A stretch of DNA of 64,000 nucleotides from Symbiodinium natans (lineage: Eukaryota > Sar > Dinophyceae > Suessiales > Symbiodiniaceae). How positions within the stretch are numbered: the stretch's first letter is position 1; each line of letters starts with the position of its first letter. Positions 17,724 to 28,956 of this stretch are shown one piece after another. Below the pieces are notes generated by a model. It ran no database searches. It was not told the origin of the DNA and saw only the letters and a program-made list of their open reading frames with translations. The stretch covers positions 101,424 through 165,423 of the forward strand of contig CAJNDS010000322.1 in the NCBI GenBank assembly GCA_905221605.1, in the 5' to 3' direction. Position numbers and translations under genes: made by a program.

Positions 17724-20097
17724 TCAGATTTCACTGCCCTTCTTCTGACCAGACGCGTGCACAACAACAGATAAACCCAATCCATCAAAGCACACAAGTC
17801 CACTTGGCAAATCCACATTCGCCAAGCTCTGGTTGAAAGAAGCCCCGAAGTCCAAGGACAGCAAGCTGCCAGGCAAAGCCACGTTCTCCAAGCTCTGGTT
17901 GAACTCGCCTAGGAACCTCAAAGACTGCAAGCTGCCAGGCAACTCCACATTCTCCAAGCCCTGGTTGAAAGAAGAAGCGGGCGCGAAGTTCAAGGATTGC
18001 AAGCCGGCAGGCAAGGCCACATTCGACAAGCTCTGGTTGAAAGAAGCAGCGGGCGCGAAGTTCAAGGACTGCAAGCTGGCAGGCAAGGCCACATTCGCCA
18101 AGCTCTGGTTGAAAGAAGCCCCGAAGCTCAAGGACTGCAAGCTGCCAGGCAAGGCCACATTCGCCAAGCTTTGATTGAAGTCGCCTCCGAAGCTCAAAGA
18201 CTGCAAGCTGCAAGGCAAGGCCACGTTTTCCAAGCTTTGGTTGAAAGAGTCTCCGAAGCTTAAGGACTGCAAGCGGCCGGGCAGGGCCACATTCTCCAAG
18301 CTCTGATTGAAATCGTGTCCGAAGCACAAGGACTGCAAGCTGCCAGGCAAGGCCAGATTCTCCAAGCTTTGGTTAAAAGAATCTCCGAAGCTCAAGGACT
18401 GCAAGCTGCCAGGCAAGGCCACGTTGTCCAAGTTTTGGTTGAAGCCGCCTTCGAAACTCAAGGACTGCAAGCTGCCTGGCAAGGCCACATTCGCCAAGAT
18501 CTGATCGAAATCGCCTCGGATGATCAAGGACTCCAAGCTGCCAGGCAAGGCCACATTCTCCAAGCTCTGGTTGAACAACATTCCGAAGTTCAAGGACTGC
18601 AAGCTGCCAGGCAAGGCCACATGCTCCAAGCTCTGGTTGAACTCTCCTCCGAAGCTCAAGGACTGCAAGCTGCCGGGCAAGGCCACATTCTGCAAGCTCT
18701 GATTGAAAGACTCTCCGAAGCTCAGGGACTGCAAGCTGCCGGGCAAGGCCACATTCGCCAAGCTGTGGTTGAACAAAGCTCCGAAGCTCAAGGACTGCAA
18801 GCTGCCAGGCAAGGCAACATGCTCCAAGCTCTGATTGAAATCGTGTCCGAAGTCCAAGGACAGCAAGCTGCCAGGCAAGGCCACGTTCGCCATGCTCTGG
18901 TTGAATTCGCCTCCGAAGCTCAAGGTTTTCAAGCTGCCGGGCAAGGCCACAGTTTCCAAGCTCTGATTGAAAAAGTGTCCGAAGTCCAAGGACAGCAAGC
19001 TGCCAGGCAAGGCCACATTCTCCAAGCTGTGGTTGAAAGAAGAAGCTCCGAAGCTCAAGGACTGCAAGCTGGCAGGCAAGGCCACATTCGCCAAGCTCTG
19101 GTTGAAAAACGTTCCGAAGCTCAAGGACTGCAAGCTGTCAGGCAAGGCCACGTTCTCCAAGCTCTGATTGAACAACATTCCGAAGCTCAAGGACTGCAAG
19201 CTGCCAGGCAAGGCCACATTTTCCAAGCTTTGGTTGAAAGAATCTCCGAAGCTCAAGGACTGCAAGCTGCCAGGCAAGGCCACATTCACCAAGCTCTGGT
19301 CGAAAGAAACTCCGAAGCTCAAGGACTGCAAGCTGCCAGGCAAGGCCACATTCGCCAAGCTTTGGTTGAAATCGCCTCCGAAGCTCAAGGACTGCAAGCT
19401 GCCGGGCAAGGCCACGTTCTCCAAGCTCTGGTTGAAATCGTCTTCGAAGATCAACGTCTGCAAGCTGCCAGGCAAGTCCACATTCTCCAAGCTACGGTTG
19501 AAATCGCCTTCGAAGCTCAAGGACTGCAAGCCCTTTGGCAGTTCAACATTCTCGAGTCTGCGATCATCCCACAATGTCAGGGAAGAGATTGCATCCTTTG
19601 CACGCACGTCCATCACGCTCAGGCGTTGGCCCTCACTGGCTCGCAGAAACGCAGCTGCGGCGTGCCCTGCACCAACCTAGGTTGGTCCCTTAAACCCTAT
19701 GATAAAATTCCAAGATAAAGGTTCTGCTGAACCCAGACAACAAGGGAAAGCAAACTAACATGGCAAGGGCAACTTGTTGAACCACATGAGTGATGACTTT
19801 GCCCTGAACTTGCTCCAACAGCGGCTTGGAATCGTCCAGGGCATTGCCGCCAGCCGCCAGGACAACCACGCCACCTAACCCCAAGCCGATCCTTCCTGCG
19901 ACTCTCTTGCGCAAGTCTTCCACGGTCATGTTGTCTTCAAGAGGAATCTGCACGTCTGAACCTCCGAGGCCACAGACCGTCAACTGTCGGCTAGCAGTAA
20001 GGCCCTCAAATTCGTCAAGGCACTGGCGGAGGACCTTCCGTTCTTCTTGAGACAACCCACGAAGCATGGCCCGAAAGCCTGGTGCGAGGTCGGCCAT
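17724..20097 (-). CDS. Ubiquitin-like domain plus 22-residue LRR repeat protein
   Basis: I model two exons. Exon 1 (20097-19774) begins with ATG and encodes MADLAPGFRAMLRG..., then a ubiquitin-like fold from about residue 39 (LTVCGLGGSDVQIPL, MTVEDLRKRVAGRIG) ending VITHVVQQ. A 142-bp intron with GT (19773-19772) and AG (19633-19632) joins in phase 0 to exon 2 (19631-17724). Exon 2 holds about 27 leucine-rich repeats of exactly 22 residues, consensus FNQSLENVALPGSLQSLSFG, then a short tail. The total is about 743 residues. Neighbouring repeats are nearly identical at DNA level, so the array expanded recently. The domain pair suggests a protein-interaction or ubiquitin-linked adaptor, but no function is shown. 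A decayed relative lies at 32.3-33.5 kb. The splice junction is inferred. Confidence 0.75.
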
Positions 20098-20134
20098 GGG
20101 TCCTTGTGCCTTGACCTTGAAGGACGAAATGAGC

Positions 20135-20330
20135 CTTAGGGTTTAGGGTTTAGGGTTTAGGGTTTAGGGTTTAGGGTTTAAAGGGTTAAGGGTTAAGGGT
20201 TAAGGGTTAAGGGTTTAGGGTTTAGGGTTTAGGGTTTAGGGTTTAGGGTTTAGGGTTTAGGGTTTAGGGTTTAGGGTTTAGGGTTTAGGGTTTGGGGTTT
20301 GGGGTTTGGGGTTTGGGGTTTGGGGTTTAG
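20135..20330. repeat. TTTAGGG array with TTAAGGG and TTTGGGG blocks
   Basis: Uniform TTTAGGG is interrupted by a block of TTAAGGG and ends in a block of TTTGGGG, each block internally homogeneous. Confidence 0.95.
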
Positions 20331-20394
20331 GTTTGGGTTGGATAGGTCATAGGGTATCTGATCCCAACGTTGGGCTGACCATGTCCCTGAGGGA

Positions 20395-20471
20395 GCTGAT
20401 TCCTGAACGTCGCCGAAGGTTGTAAAGCAGCTGGGTAGTCTCACGTCATCCAAAGTCTGGTCGGGGTCATG
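20395..20471 (-). pseudogene. LRR fragment
   Basis: The minus strand reads DQTLDDVRLPSCFTTFGDVQ, which aligns with the FNQSLENVALP---L-SLSFGD repeat of the gene at 17724-20097. It lies just upstream of that gene and is a single isolated unit, so I read it as a remnant. Confidence 0.45.
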
Positions 20472-20499
20472 TGTCCTGAACCTAAACCGAAACCCTAAA

Positions 20500-21640
20500 C
20501 TCGACACCCTACACCCTAACCCCTAAACCCGAAAGCCGAAACCCTAAACCCTAAACCCTAAACCCTACTAAAAGGGAGGGGCTGCGGGCTAAGCCAGGCC
20601 AAGGGAAACTTTGGTCGCAACGTAACATGCGAAGGCCAACCGTGAACCACAAATAAAGGCCGATGGATCTGAACTCTAAACCCTAAACCCTAAACCCTGA
20701 ACCCTGAACCCTGAACCCTGAAACCTGAAACCCTAAACCTGGGGCGCCTTGGGCTCAAAGAAGTCCTTGCAGTCAGTCTCCTCACAGGCCCAAGGGGATT
20801 CGGGTTCTTGGGTTGAGGACTGAGGGTTGAGGGTTGAGGGTTGAGGGTTTAGGGTTTAGGGTTTAGGGTTTAGGGTTTAGGGTTTAGGGTTTAGGGCTTC
20901 CGGTTTAGGGTTATGGCATTTGGGTGTAGGGCTTTGGGTTCCGGATTTAATACTTAGGGTTTAGGTTTCAAGGATTCAGGTTTAGAGTTAGTGTGTACAG
21001 CACACACCGCTTAGGATTCCAAGATATGGGCTAAAGGGTTTAGGATTTAAAGAGGTTTGGCTGGGGCTTGGGGTTTAGAGCTTAAGGACAAGGATTTCGG
21101 TACGAGGATTGAAGGATACCGGCGATAAGGTTTCAGGGCTTAAGAACTAACAAGGACAAAAAACCTGCAGAAGCTGCAGAAGTTGTCTACTTCTTGGTTC
21201 AGTGGGTTCAGGACAGAGCGTGGTGAGAGTATCGAAACTCTAAACCCGAATAATACCTGGTCAAGCACTTGAGGATGTAGTGCAGGCTTCGCCTCATCAA
21301 TGCTTGCGGGGCTTGAGGACCCTGGCCAGGAATGCAAACTCCCTGCGTGGGGCTTTGGGCTTAGGATTGATGTGGACTTCTCAAAGTTTATGGTTTAGGT
21401 TTTAGGGTTTAGGTTTTAGGGTTTAGGGTTTAGGGTTTAGGGTTCGTTCCAAGAACGGCACCTGAGCGCAAAAACGGGACAAGCCAGCTGGCAGCTGCCG
21501 TGTCGCAGAAGGTCTGAGGGTTTAGGGTTCAGGATTCGGTTTTAGGGTTTGGGGTTTGGGGTTTAGGGTTTAGGGTATAGGGTTCCCAGCTACTGACTCG
21601 ACATCCGAAACCCTAACCCCCTAAACCATCCAAATCAAGG
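20500..21640. repeat. Degenerate arrays and spacers
   Basis: Broken CCCTAAA and TTTAGGG arrays (20500-20570, 20675-20740, 20820-20900, 21400-21450). An open minus frame at 21240-21337 (HSWPGSSSPASIDEAKPALH) might be an exon but lacks support. Confidence 0.6.
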
Positions 21641-21714
21641 TTAACTCCTAAGCCAACTAAAAGCCCCAAAACCCCAGACTCGACAACGAACAGCGCCCTA
21701 GATACACCCTCCAC

Positions 21715-21802
21715 CCCTCTAAACCCTAAACCCTAAACCCTAAACCCTAAACCCTAAACCCTAAACCCTAAACCCTAAACCCTAAACCCTAAACCCTAAA
21801 CT
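21715..21802. repeat. CCCTAAA array
   Basis: Twelve uniform units. Confidence 0.95.
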
Positions 21803-21879
21803 GCCGAGGGCGCTGCTGTCCATTTACACGGGCGCTCGAGGCTTCGACCGAGGTCCCCGACCGAGCGTCTCCACAGAAC

Positions 21880-22480
21880 GGAATCTACGGGCGAATAATA
21901 CGTTCATTTCCTTCATTTGTTGGGTTATTTGCATTCTCGCGTCTTTGTTCCCTTAAAATACAAGTAACTGGACTGGAAAATATGAGTGTTAAGGGTGTTC
22001 TTGTGCTTACATTATAACTACTGCATTAAATGCCCATTTAAAATATAAAATTAACCAGCGATTGAAAAGATAAGAATAATATGAACCTGTGAAGATATTA
22101 TGATTGGTCCTTAAGGTGTATTATTAGTATTCACGGGCGATATTGAATAATAAATAAGCGAGCCCGTGAGCCCCTATAAAGATAGTATTATTAAGGGGTT
22201 TTTAATGAGTGCATTTATCGTTTCACTTCGTCAATCATTAGTTTCCCCACAGTTCGTATCTTCTTGTTACCTTGCGAATGAACCCCTCTTTGACACGTGG
22301 GCTAATTAGGGAATTTTATTAGTTACCAAAGGCCTTAACAAGTGATTGCGTTTCTTTCAATTGACTTTTTATTGGATTTCTGGTTCACGAAATGCATGAG
22401 TTTATGCGCTTGGTTTTTTCGCGAACAAGCCAATTAAAGAATAGAATGAGTTTATGGGGGATTGGTGAGGGAGGGTAAAG
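21880..22480. other. AT-rich gene-free stretch
   Basis: Markedly AT-rich against its surroundings (AATAATATGAACC, TATTATTAAGGGG) but without an open frame of useful length. It lacks the 5' element and the hairpin found in the AT-rich island at 28.6-30.3 kb. It could be an old insertion. I see nothing definite. Confidence 0.4.
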
Positions 22481-22499
22481 CCTCCCAATACACAGGGCC

Positions 22500-23050
22500 T
22501 GCAGTGCTAGGGCGTAAGACCCATCCCGATGTCATTTTGGTTTTTTTAGGGGTCGGAGGGTACCCCCCGGCCGGAGTCTGGGCCCCGTCTCCCCGCTCAG
22601 GGGCGAATCGCCCTAAATGCCTTTAAACGCCCTGGGACCCGCCTGGGACTCCCCTAAAACCCCTCTGAAACCTTCTGGGGCTGTGGGACCTCCTTAGGCC
22701 AAAATGCCTAATGCCTCAAACGACCCTTCTTGGACCTTTCTTTGAAACTCCCCTAGGACCCCTCTGGGACCTTGTGGGGTTGTGGACCTTCTAAAAGGCT
22801 TTGATGTCATTTTGGTTTTTTTAGGTCTGTCTGGGCCTCCGAACCAGGGGCCCCCCCCTCTTCGTGGCCCGTCCAGGGGCCTCCTGCCCAAAAAAAAACC
22901 CTTCTTTTCTGAACTCCCTCTTGAGACCCCCTTTCTCGCCCCTGACCGGGATCCTGAACCAAAACCTGACATGGGTTTTTCTGCCCTGCGACCCCCCTGA
23001 ACCCCCTCTGCGACCTTCTGACATGGGTTTTTTCTGTCTTGCTACGACCA
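22500..23050. other. GC-rich stretch with direct repeats
   Basis: GATGTCATTTTGGTTTTTTT occurs at 22528 and 22803, and CATGGGTTTTT-CTG occurs at 22971 and 23021. The open frames on both strands overlap and are Pro/Arg/Gly-rich, so I do not support a gene. Confidence 0.5.
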
Positions 23051-23172
23051 GTTGGAAGCAGGGGGCCGGCCGAGGCCCCTGCTACCCCCTACCATTTTCC
23101 TGCTTCATTTTACTTCCATGGTTGGAAGCAGGGGCCGGCCGAGGCCCCTGCTGCCCCCTGCCGTTTTGCTGC
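23051..23172. repeat. Tandem pair of GC-rich hairpins
   Basis: Two about 50-bp copies start with TTGGAAGCAGGGG. Each contains the inverted repeat GCAGGGGCC-GGCCGA-GGCCCCTGC (perfect 9-bp stem at 23128-23136/23143-23151, one extra G in the first copy). Confidence 0.85.
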
Positions 23173-23482
23173 CCTCAAGGCTGCATGAAGCCCCGAGTTC
23201 CAGCATGTGCCCGGATGTAGCTTTTTAGTATTGCAATTGACGGTTTTGGGCACCCCTCCTGAAAGCTCCCAGAAACTACGAGCCACTGACAGGCTCCACA
23301 AAGCTCGGGAGGCCCCACCCTGCTCTTCTCTGTACAAAGCAAGAAAGCCCCCCTTGAGGGGGGTTTGGGGGGTGAACCCTAAACCCTAAACGAGAATAAT
23401 TTGGGTGTTTGGGGTGGGACTACATGCTAACGCAAGCGAGCGGCCCGGGTGCTTTTAGCACCAGCGAGCTTCCCTTCTATAC

Positions 23483-23875
23483 ACCCTAAACCCTAAACCC
23501 TATACCCTAAACCGTAAACCCTAAACCCTAAACCCGAAACCCGAAACCCGAAACCCGAAACCCGAAACCCGAAACCCGCAACCCTAAACCCTAAACCCTA
23601 AACCCTAAACCCGAAACCCTAAACCCCAAACCCAAACTTTCGCACAGCCCGGCATCCCGGAACGCCCGAGAGCACAGGGAGGGGGATGCCTTGCGCGCCA
23701 TGAAGAGCCCCTGGCACTGCGAGGTTTCTTGTGGTTTAGGGTTTTGGGTTTTGGGTTTTGGTTTCAAGGTTTAGGGTTTAGGGTTTAGGGTTTAGGGTTT
23801 AGGGTTTAGGGTTTAGGGTTTAGGGTTTAGGGTTGAGGGTTGAGGGTTAGGGTTTAGGGTTTAGGGTTTAGATTT
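23483..23875. repeat. CCCTAAA/CCCGAAA block and TTTAGGG array
   Basis: CCCTAAA, then a homogeneous run of CCCGAAA, then CCCTAAA again (23483-23640). An opposing TTTAGGG array follows at 23764-23875. Confidence 0.9.
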
Positions 23876-23879
23876 AGGG

Positions 23880-25920
23880 AAGGAGGATTTTGCTGCATTC
23901 AGGCAGCCATCCGGATCCCAGAAAGCACTGAGCCCTGCGCCCTTGCTACATGCGCAAGCATGGAGCATGATTCCTCAACCTTACCTTCGGGACTGAAAAC
24001 GGAACACTAAAAGGGCTTATGGTTCAGATACCTTAGGAGTACTTATACTAGTACAGGGTAGATTCGCCCCAGTTCAGGGTTCACGCACCTTAATAGGGTT
24101 TATGGTTCACATACCTTAATAGGGTTCATGTGGGAGTTTACATAAGGCACCCCAAAAAACACCCGTAAATAACAGGATAATAAGGACCCTAGTAAGGTAC
24201 CCCCTCATATCGGAAACCACCATGTGGTTTCAAGGTGCATGTGTGTCTAGATATACCAACCCTAAACCCTAAACCCTAAACCCTAGGATTCATTAGGTCC
24301 CCAAGGTAAGCTGCAAGGAGACGACGGCGCCTTGCATTGTTCGGGCAAGTTGCCCCCGAGACCTTCCCCCGGACCCACGTAGTGCGCCTTGGGGTGCGGA
24401 AGCCGACTAGGGTTTAGGGCATAGGGTTTGGGGTTTGGGGTTTGGGGTTTGGGGTTTAGGGTTTATGGATTTAGGGTTTAGGGTTTAGGGAAGTGGGTTT
24501 AGGGCTTAGAGTTTTTCAAATATCCCCAGAACGGAGGTTGAGACCCAACTTGAGGGCTTAGGGCTTCAGGAGCAACGAAAACCCCTAATCCTCCCCCTCA
24601 AATTTCGCTGGCACGTGCAATCGTCTAAGGCATCACAAGTCACGGTGCTTTTCTTCCTTGCTAGCAGGGAATGAAAGAATGGGGCAGTAACCATGACCAC
24701 TCTTTCTGCTCCTTCCTTCTCCACGAACCAACACGCAAGAGTAAGGGCTCCGAACTCAAAGTGGCCTGAATACGAGGATTTGGCTGGGGATTAGGGTTTA
24801 GGGTTCAGGGTGTAGGGGCTTCGGGATTCTGCTAGCCACGCTTGAGGAAGGACCCGAGAGCCCGAACAGGTAGCACTGTGCAAGACCATGCGGGGGCTGG
24901 GTAGAAATCCGGTCGCTACCACACCTGGAAGGGCGGGAAAGAAAAACGCCACCCACGCCCTTCTTGACTCTTGATATCCCGACAAGAATCCTCGCCACAC
25001 ACGCCCTAACCCCCCCCCCCCCCCAAAACCTTTGAAGCCCCCAAACCCCGAACACCTGCACAGGGCGGCCCTACGCAAAGGACCTGAAGACGCTGGTCCC
25101 AGACCTGGCACAAGGCTCACCGTTTTCTTGCTGGGGGGCGTAGGGCTTCGGACGTGAGGGGGTTAGGGAGGTGTAGGGAGGGCAGTAGGGTTTAGATGTT
25201 TAAAATTTCAGGTTTTTGGTTCAGGGCTACGGGGGTTGTCAAGGGACTTTCAGGGATTTGGGAGTCTTGGGCTAGGGGTTTGGTGTCCACCCACTACCCC
25301 AAACCCGAAACCGGGGTTGAGGGTTTAGGGTTTAGGGTTTGGGGTTTAGGGCTTAGGGCTTAGGGTTTAGGGTTTGAAAACTAACGGTTCGAACTGAGGG
25401 ATCGGTGGTTCGGCTGACAGCGAAGCCCGGAGGATTTGGGGTGTTTGGTTTAGGGGCGAAGCTTCTGGTTAGGGATAGGGTTTAGGGTTTAGGGTTTAGG
25501 GTTTAGGGTCTAGGGTTTAAGGCTTAGAAGGGGCTTAGGGTTTAGGGTTCGGGGGTTCTCAGGGTTTCGGGTTGATGGTTCGGGGGTTTTGGGGTTTTGG
25601 GTTTCGGGTTCAGGGGTTTTGGGGTTTAGGGTTCGGGGAGTGTATCATTGGGAAGGGCTCTGTCTCCATCGGCCCCCATTGCCTGATACCCCGCCAGAAG
25701 CTCTTTATTGTAGTAAGCCGTAACCCCAAGACCCTACCCTAAACCCTTAACCCTGAAACCCTAAACCCTAAACTCTATGTGGACTCCAACCATGGCCGGA
25801 GACCCCAAGCCTCACAACGCTGCTGCCCATAGTCCTCGCAGGGTTTTTAGGGTTTTGGGTTTAAGGTTTAGGGTGGCTTAGGCTGGTTTAGGAGTTCAGG
25901 CAAAGAAGTTTGTGGGTTAG
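23880..25920. other. Gene-poor stretch
   Basis: Contains dispersed AAGGTACCCCCTCATATCGG-type non-coding repeats near 24130-24200 that recur near 50,130, degenerate arrays (24420-24490, 25320-25372, 25480-25640), and overlapping open frames at 24791-25120 on the minus strand that I cannot separate from chance. Confidence 0.5.
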
Positions 25921-25924
25921 GGTT

Positions 25925-26140
25925 TTGAGGTGCAGGGTGTTGGAGTGTTGGAGTGTTGGCGTGTTGGGGTGTTGGGGTGTTGGGGTGTTGGCGTGTTGGC
26001 GTGTTGGCGTGTTGGGGTGTTGGGGTGTTGGGGTGTTGGGGTGTTGGGGTGTTGGGGTGTTGGGGTGTTGGGGTGTTGGGGTGTTGGGTTTAGGGTTTAG
26101 GGTTTAGGGTTTAGGGTTTAGGGTTTAGGGTTTGGGGCTG
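25925..26140. repeat. GTGTTGGG octamer array
   Basis: Eight-base GTGTTGGG units with GTGTTGGC and GTGTTGGA variants, passing into TTTAGGG at 26087. Confidence 0.95.
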
Positions 26141-27264
26141 TAGGGTTTCGGGCTCAAACCGGGCTACCCGCCCTTTCGGCCGGCGAGAGGCAGTTTCATG
26201 GTCCCGCAATGTGGGCCCTTACTCGGGGAACCCTCATAAACCCTAAACCCTAAACCCCTACAAAAACTTCTAGGGCCCCTACTTCAGAACCCTTGAGGTC
26301 ATCAAGCTGAATTCAGGGAAACCCCGACGTAAGGGATCCCACCCTGGCTTGGGGGGGGGGGGGGGGGGGAAGCCCTTGAGGGAAGGCAAGGGACCATATT
26401 GATGGGCCAGGAAACTCCCCCTTAGAAGCTGGACCAGTTTTAGGGTTCAGTGAACCCCAAGCCCCAAACCCGAAACCCGAAACCCTAAACCCCAAAACTC
26501 TCACAACGAAACCCTAAACCTTTAGGGGCCTCTTACCCCCCTTTACAGACAGGCTTGCCACGCCTTCTCTCAGAGCGTTCAGGGCTGGGTCGCTCCCTAG
26601 TCTCCTTCTAGGTGGTTCAGGGCTCAGGGTTCAGGGTTCAAGGTTTAGGGTTCAGGGTCTCGGCTTTAGGAGCGATTAAAAAGGTTTACGACTTGCCTCT
26701 GTCCACGCTCTTAATCCGCAAGGTTTGCCCGCCAAGTCAGCCGATTCAAAGGGATCACCAAGATTTTCCTGTTTCGGGCCCCGCGCCGACCCGGCTTGCG
26801 GAAAAAAACCATCGTGTCAGGGTTTACGGCATGAACAGGATAGGGTTTAGGGTTTGGGGTTGAGGGTTTAGGGCGTTTGGGATTTGATTGCTTACGGTTT
26901 AGGGTTCAGGGCGTTTAGGGGTTTAGGGTTTGAACATCACAAAAGAGCTTCTGGCTTAGGATTTGAGCATGACCGTGCGGGTTTGGGGCTTTTGCAACTG
27001 GGTCATCCAATCCCTAAATCCCAAAACCGCGAAACCCATAAGCCAGAAATCCCTGAAACCCTGTAAAGGGGGGTTTAGGGTTTTGGCTTTTGGGAACCCT
27101 AAACCCTAAACCCTAAAACCCTACAACCTAAACCCTAAACCGTTCTTTTTGTTTTGGGGGGGGGGGGGTATGCTTTCTAGATCTTCCCGACAAGCCGGGC
27201 TTGGAGGTCGTCTCCGCAGTCAGATGGGGCCTTTCCGGGCTTTCTGGTTGAAAACTCCTGAACC

Positions 27265-27480
27265 CTAAACTCCTAAACCCTAAACCCTAAACCCTAAACC
27301 CTAAACCCTGAACCCTGAACCCTGAGCCCTAAACCCTAAACCCTAAACCCTAAACCCTAAACCCTAAACCCTAAACCCTAAACCCTAAACCCTAAACCCG
27401 AAACCCTAAACCCTAAACCCTGAACCCTAACCCTGAACCCTAACCCTAAACCCTAAACCCCAAACCCTAAACCCTGAACC
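27265..27480. repeat. CCCTAAA array
   Basis: Long array with blocks of CCCTGAA and a few CCCGAAA. Confidence 0.95.
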
Positions 27481-27555
27481 CTATTCCGGCAAGCGCGGGT
27501 CCGTTGGGTAGCAGTATGTCTCGTTCGGGTGCAGCAGTGGGTCCACGTGCGAGAC
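27481..27555 (-). CDS. Candidate exon, unidentified protein
   Basis: After AAGCCCAG the minus strand reads VSHVDPLLHPNETYCYPTDP and then RLPE, meeting a stop at 27481. It is protein-like and trapped between two arrays. It contains an N-E-T glycosylation-type site. It could be a last exon or continue through an unseen donor. Confidence 0.35.
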   Translation of the reverse strand, partial: VSHVDPLLHPNETYCYPTDPRLPE

Positions 27556-27572
27556 CTGGGCTTCAAAAAACG

Positions 27573-27785
27573 GGGGTTTAGGGTTTAGGGTTTAGGGTTT
27601 AAGGTTTTGGGCTTAGGGCTTAGGGCTTAGGGCTTAGGGCTTAGGGCTTAGGGCTTAGGGCTTAGGGCTTAGGGCTTAGGGCTTAGGGCTTAGGGCTTAG
27701 GGCTTAGGGCTTAGGGCTTAGGGCTTAGGGCTTAGGGCTTAGGGCTTAGGGTCTGGGATTTAGGGCTTAGGGCTTAAGGCTTGAG
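27573..27785. repeat. TTAGGGC heptamer array
   Basis: After three TTTAGGG units the array switches to about 22 uniform TTAGGGC units. Confidence 0.95.
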
Positions 27786-28054
27786 GTTGTTAAGGTTTGG
27801 GGGTTAAGCCCGGCGACCAGGACATAACAGCGCCCGGCGAATTTTGAGCTCTCTGCACTTCGCTTCGCTCTCACCATCGTGTGGTCTACGAAAACTCCTC
27901 ACCCTAGCTTGGTCGAGCTTCGGCACTACTGGAGACGGCCGCGCGGGCAACAGGCGTCATGCCGTTATGACACCCCACCGTAGTCCATGACCCGAGAAAG
28001 GCATCATTGTAACAGCGCACTGGGCCCATATGGGCGGGGAAGTCGATTACGACT

Positions 28055-28170
28055 TCAGGGTTCAGGGTTTCGGGTTCAGGGTTTCGGGTTCAGGGTTTAG
28101 GGTTTAGGGTTTAGGGTTTAGGGTTTAGGGTTTAGGGTTTTGGTTTAGGGTTTCGGGTTTAGGGTTCAGG
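28055..28170. repeat. TTTAGGG array
   Basis: Starts with TTCAGGG/TTTCGGG variants, then uniform TTTAGGG. Confidence 0.9.
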
Positions 28171-28264
28171 GGTCATGCTGGCGGTGTATATCTTCCGAGT
28201 GCGATGGGAAACGGTAAGGCGATAATGGGTTCTCCCGCTGGATCGACTGAGTCAGCCTTGTGCT
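28171..28264 (-). CDS. Candidate exon, unidentified protein
   Basis: The minus strand reads KHKADSVDPAGEPIIALPFP and then IALGRYTPPA, preceded by AGTGCAG. It has a protein-like composition between two arrays. No partner exon identified. Confidence 0.3.
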
Positions 28265-28459
28265 TTCTGCACTCCATCAGTTCACCCTATAAGCCCTAAC
28301 CCTAAACCCTAAACCCTCAACCCTAAGCCCTAAACCCTAAACCAACCAAAAACTCCAACCGGGCTCGAGGCCATGAGACAGTCCGCCTCCACGCCGCGAG
28401 TGCCGAACCTGCACATGTGGGCTTTCGGTTCACGACTTTGGAGGTTCATGGTACTTACC

Positions 28460-28569
28460 AGGGTTTAGGGTTTAGGGATTTAGGGTTTAGGGTTTGGGGT
28501 CTAGGGTGTAGGGTTTAGGGTTTAGGGTTTAGGGTTCAGGGTTTAGGGTTAGGGTTTAGGGTTTAGGGG
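28460..28569. repeat. TTTAGGG array bordering the AT-rich island
   Basis: The array ends at about 28569. The AT-rich integrase-bearing island begins within the next 70 bp. A half copy of the M3 foldback family (TTTGGAGGTTCATGGTACTT) sits just left at 28438-28458. Confidence 0.9.
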
Positions 28570-28634
28570 ACACTAGACCCAATAGTAACCTAGGAATAAA
28601 AGAGTTGCCCTTTTGGTTTCAAAGGGCTTAGTAA

Positions 28635-28895
28635 GCCAGAAAAGAGTCTAATGCTTTCAAGGTAAAACTGAACCTCAGCAGTAAGGCACGGCGCAATGGG
28701 ATTTATCCCGAGGATGATAAAGGAGATGAGGTTAAGATATTCAGGAAGCGAAAACCCAGTGAAAAAGAGCGTGTGGGCAACTGGTCGCAAAATGTTTACA
28801 CCATTGAAAAAATTGACAAGAAGGTGGGACAAAACTATTATAATGTGGAGGGACAAACGCGACCGTATTTACGGTTTGAACTGTTAAAAGTTTAG
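28635..28895 (+). pseudogene. C-terminal fragment of a Polinton/virophage-type integrase
   Basis: The open frame ending at TAG 28893-28895 reads NAFKVKLN, then GDEVKIFRKRKPSEKERVGN, W-S, then VYTIEKIDKKVGQNYYNVEG and ends RPYLRFELLKV. This is the pattern of the SH3/chromo-like C-terminal domain of retrovirus-type (rve) integrases encoded by Maverick/Polinton elements and some virophages. Features are G-D-V, a basic strand, W-S---Y-I-KI, and a closing YLR-ELL-V. Stops at 28629-28634 and the array to the left remove the catalytic DDE core, so this is a truncated remnant. The integrase inserts element DNA into host DNA. The family call is from memory of the motif, not from a search. Confidence 0.6.
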
Positions 28896-28956
28896 GATCA
28901 GATTTTTCTAGGAAAAAGGCTTTAAAGAAATAGCGCCTTAGTATATTAGCAGGAAA
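28885..28956 (+). promoter_or_regulatory. Conserved 5' element, unit 1
   Basis: This stretch matches 29574-29643 at most positions: TAAAAGTTTAGGA, then TTTTTCTAGGAAAAAGGCTT, TAAAGAAATA, CGCCT, ending in GAAAATG. The TCTA core lies 47 bp before the ATG in both units. It overlaps the integrase stop codon. A TCTA core in an AT-rich setting is what has been described for mavirus and late CroV promoters. That link is an analogy. Confidence 0.65.

Noticed and set aside
17833-19718. Plus-strand Lys/Ala/Gln-rich repeat proteins
   Set aside because: They are antisense shadows of the LRR gene. The minus strand has the longer frame, the leucine-rich consensus, an in-phase intron and the ubiquitin-like start.
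24356-24422. Plus-strand frame reading ALFGQVAPETFPRTHVVRLG
   Set aside because: Short, with no splice sites I trust and no neighbours. Chance cannot be excluded.
28808-28815. AAAATTGA, the mimivirus early-promoter octamer
   Set aside because: It lies inside the integrase coding frame and not before an ATG, so I treat it as coincidence in AT-rich DNA.
28590-28887. Minus-strand hydrophobic frame and a second plus-strand frame over the integrase tail
   Set aside because: They are shadows of the integrase frame, which has the recognisable domain and ends next to the conserved 5' element.
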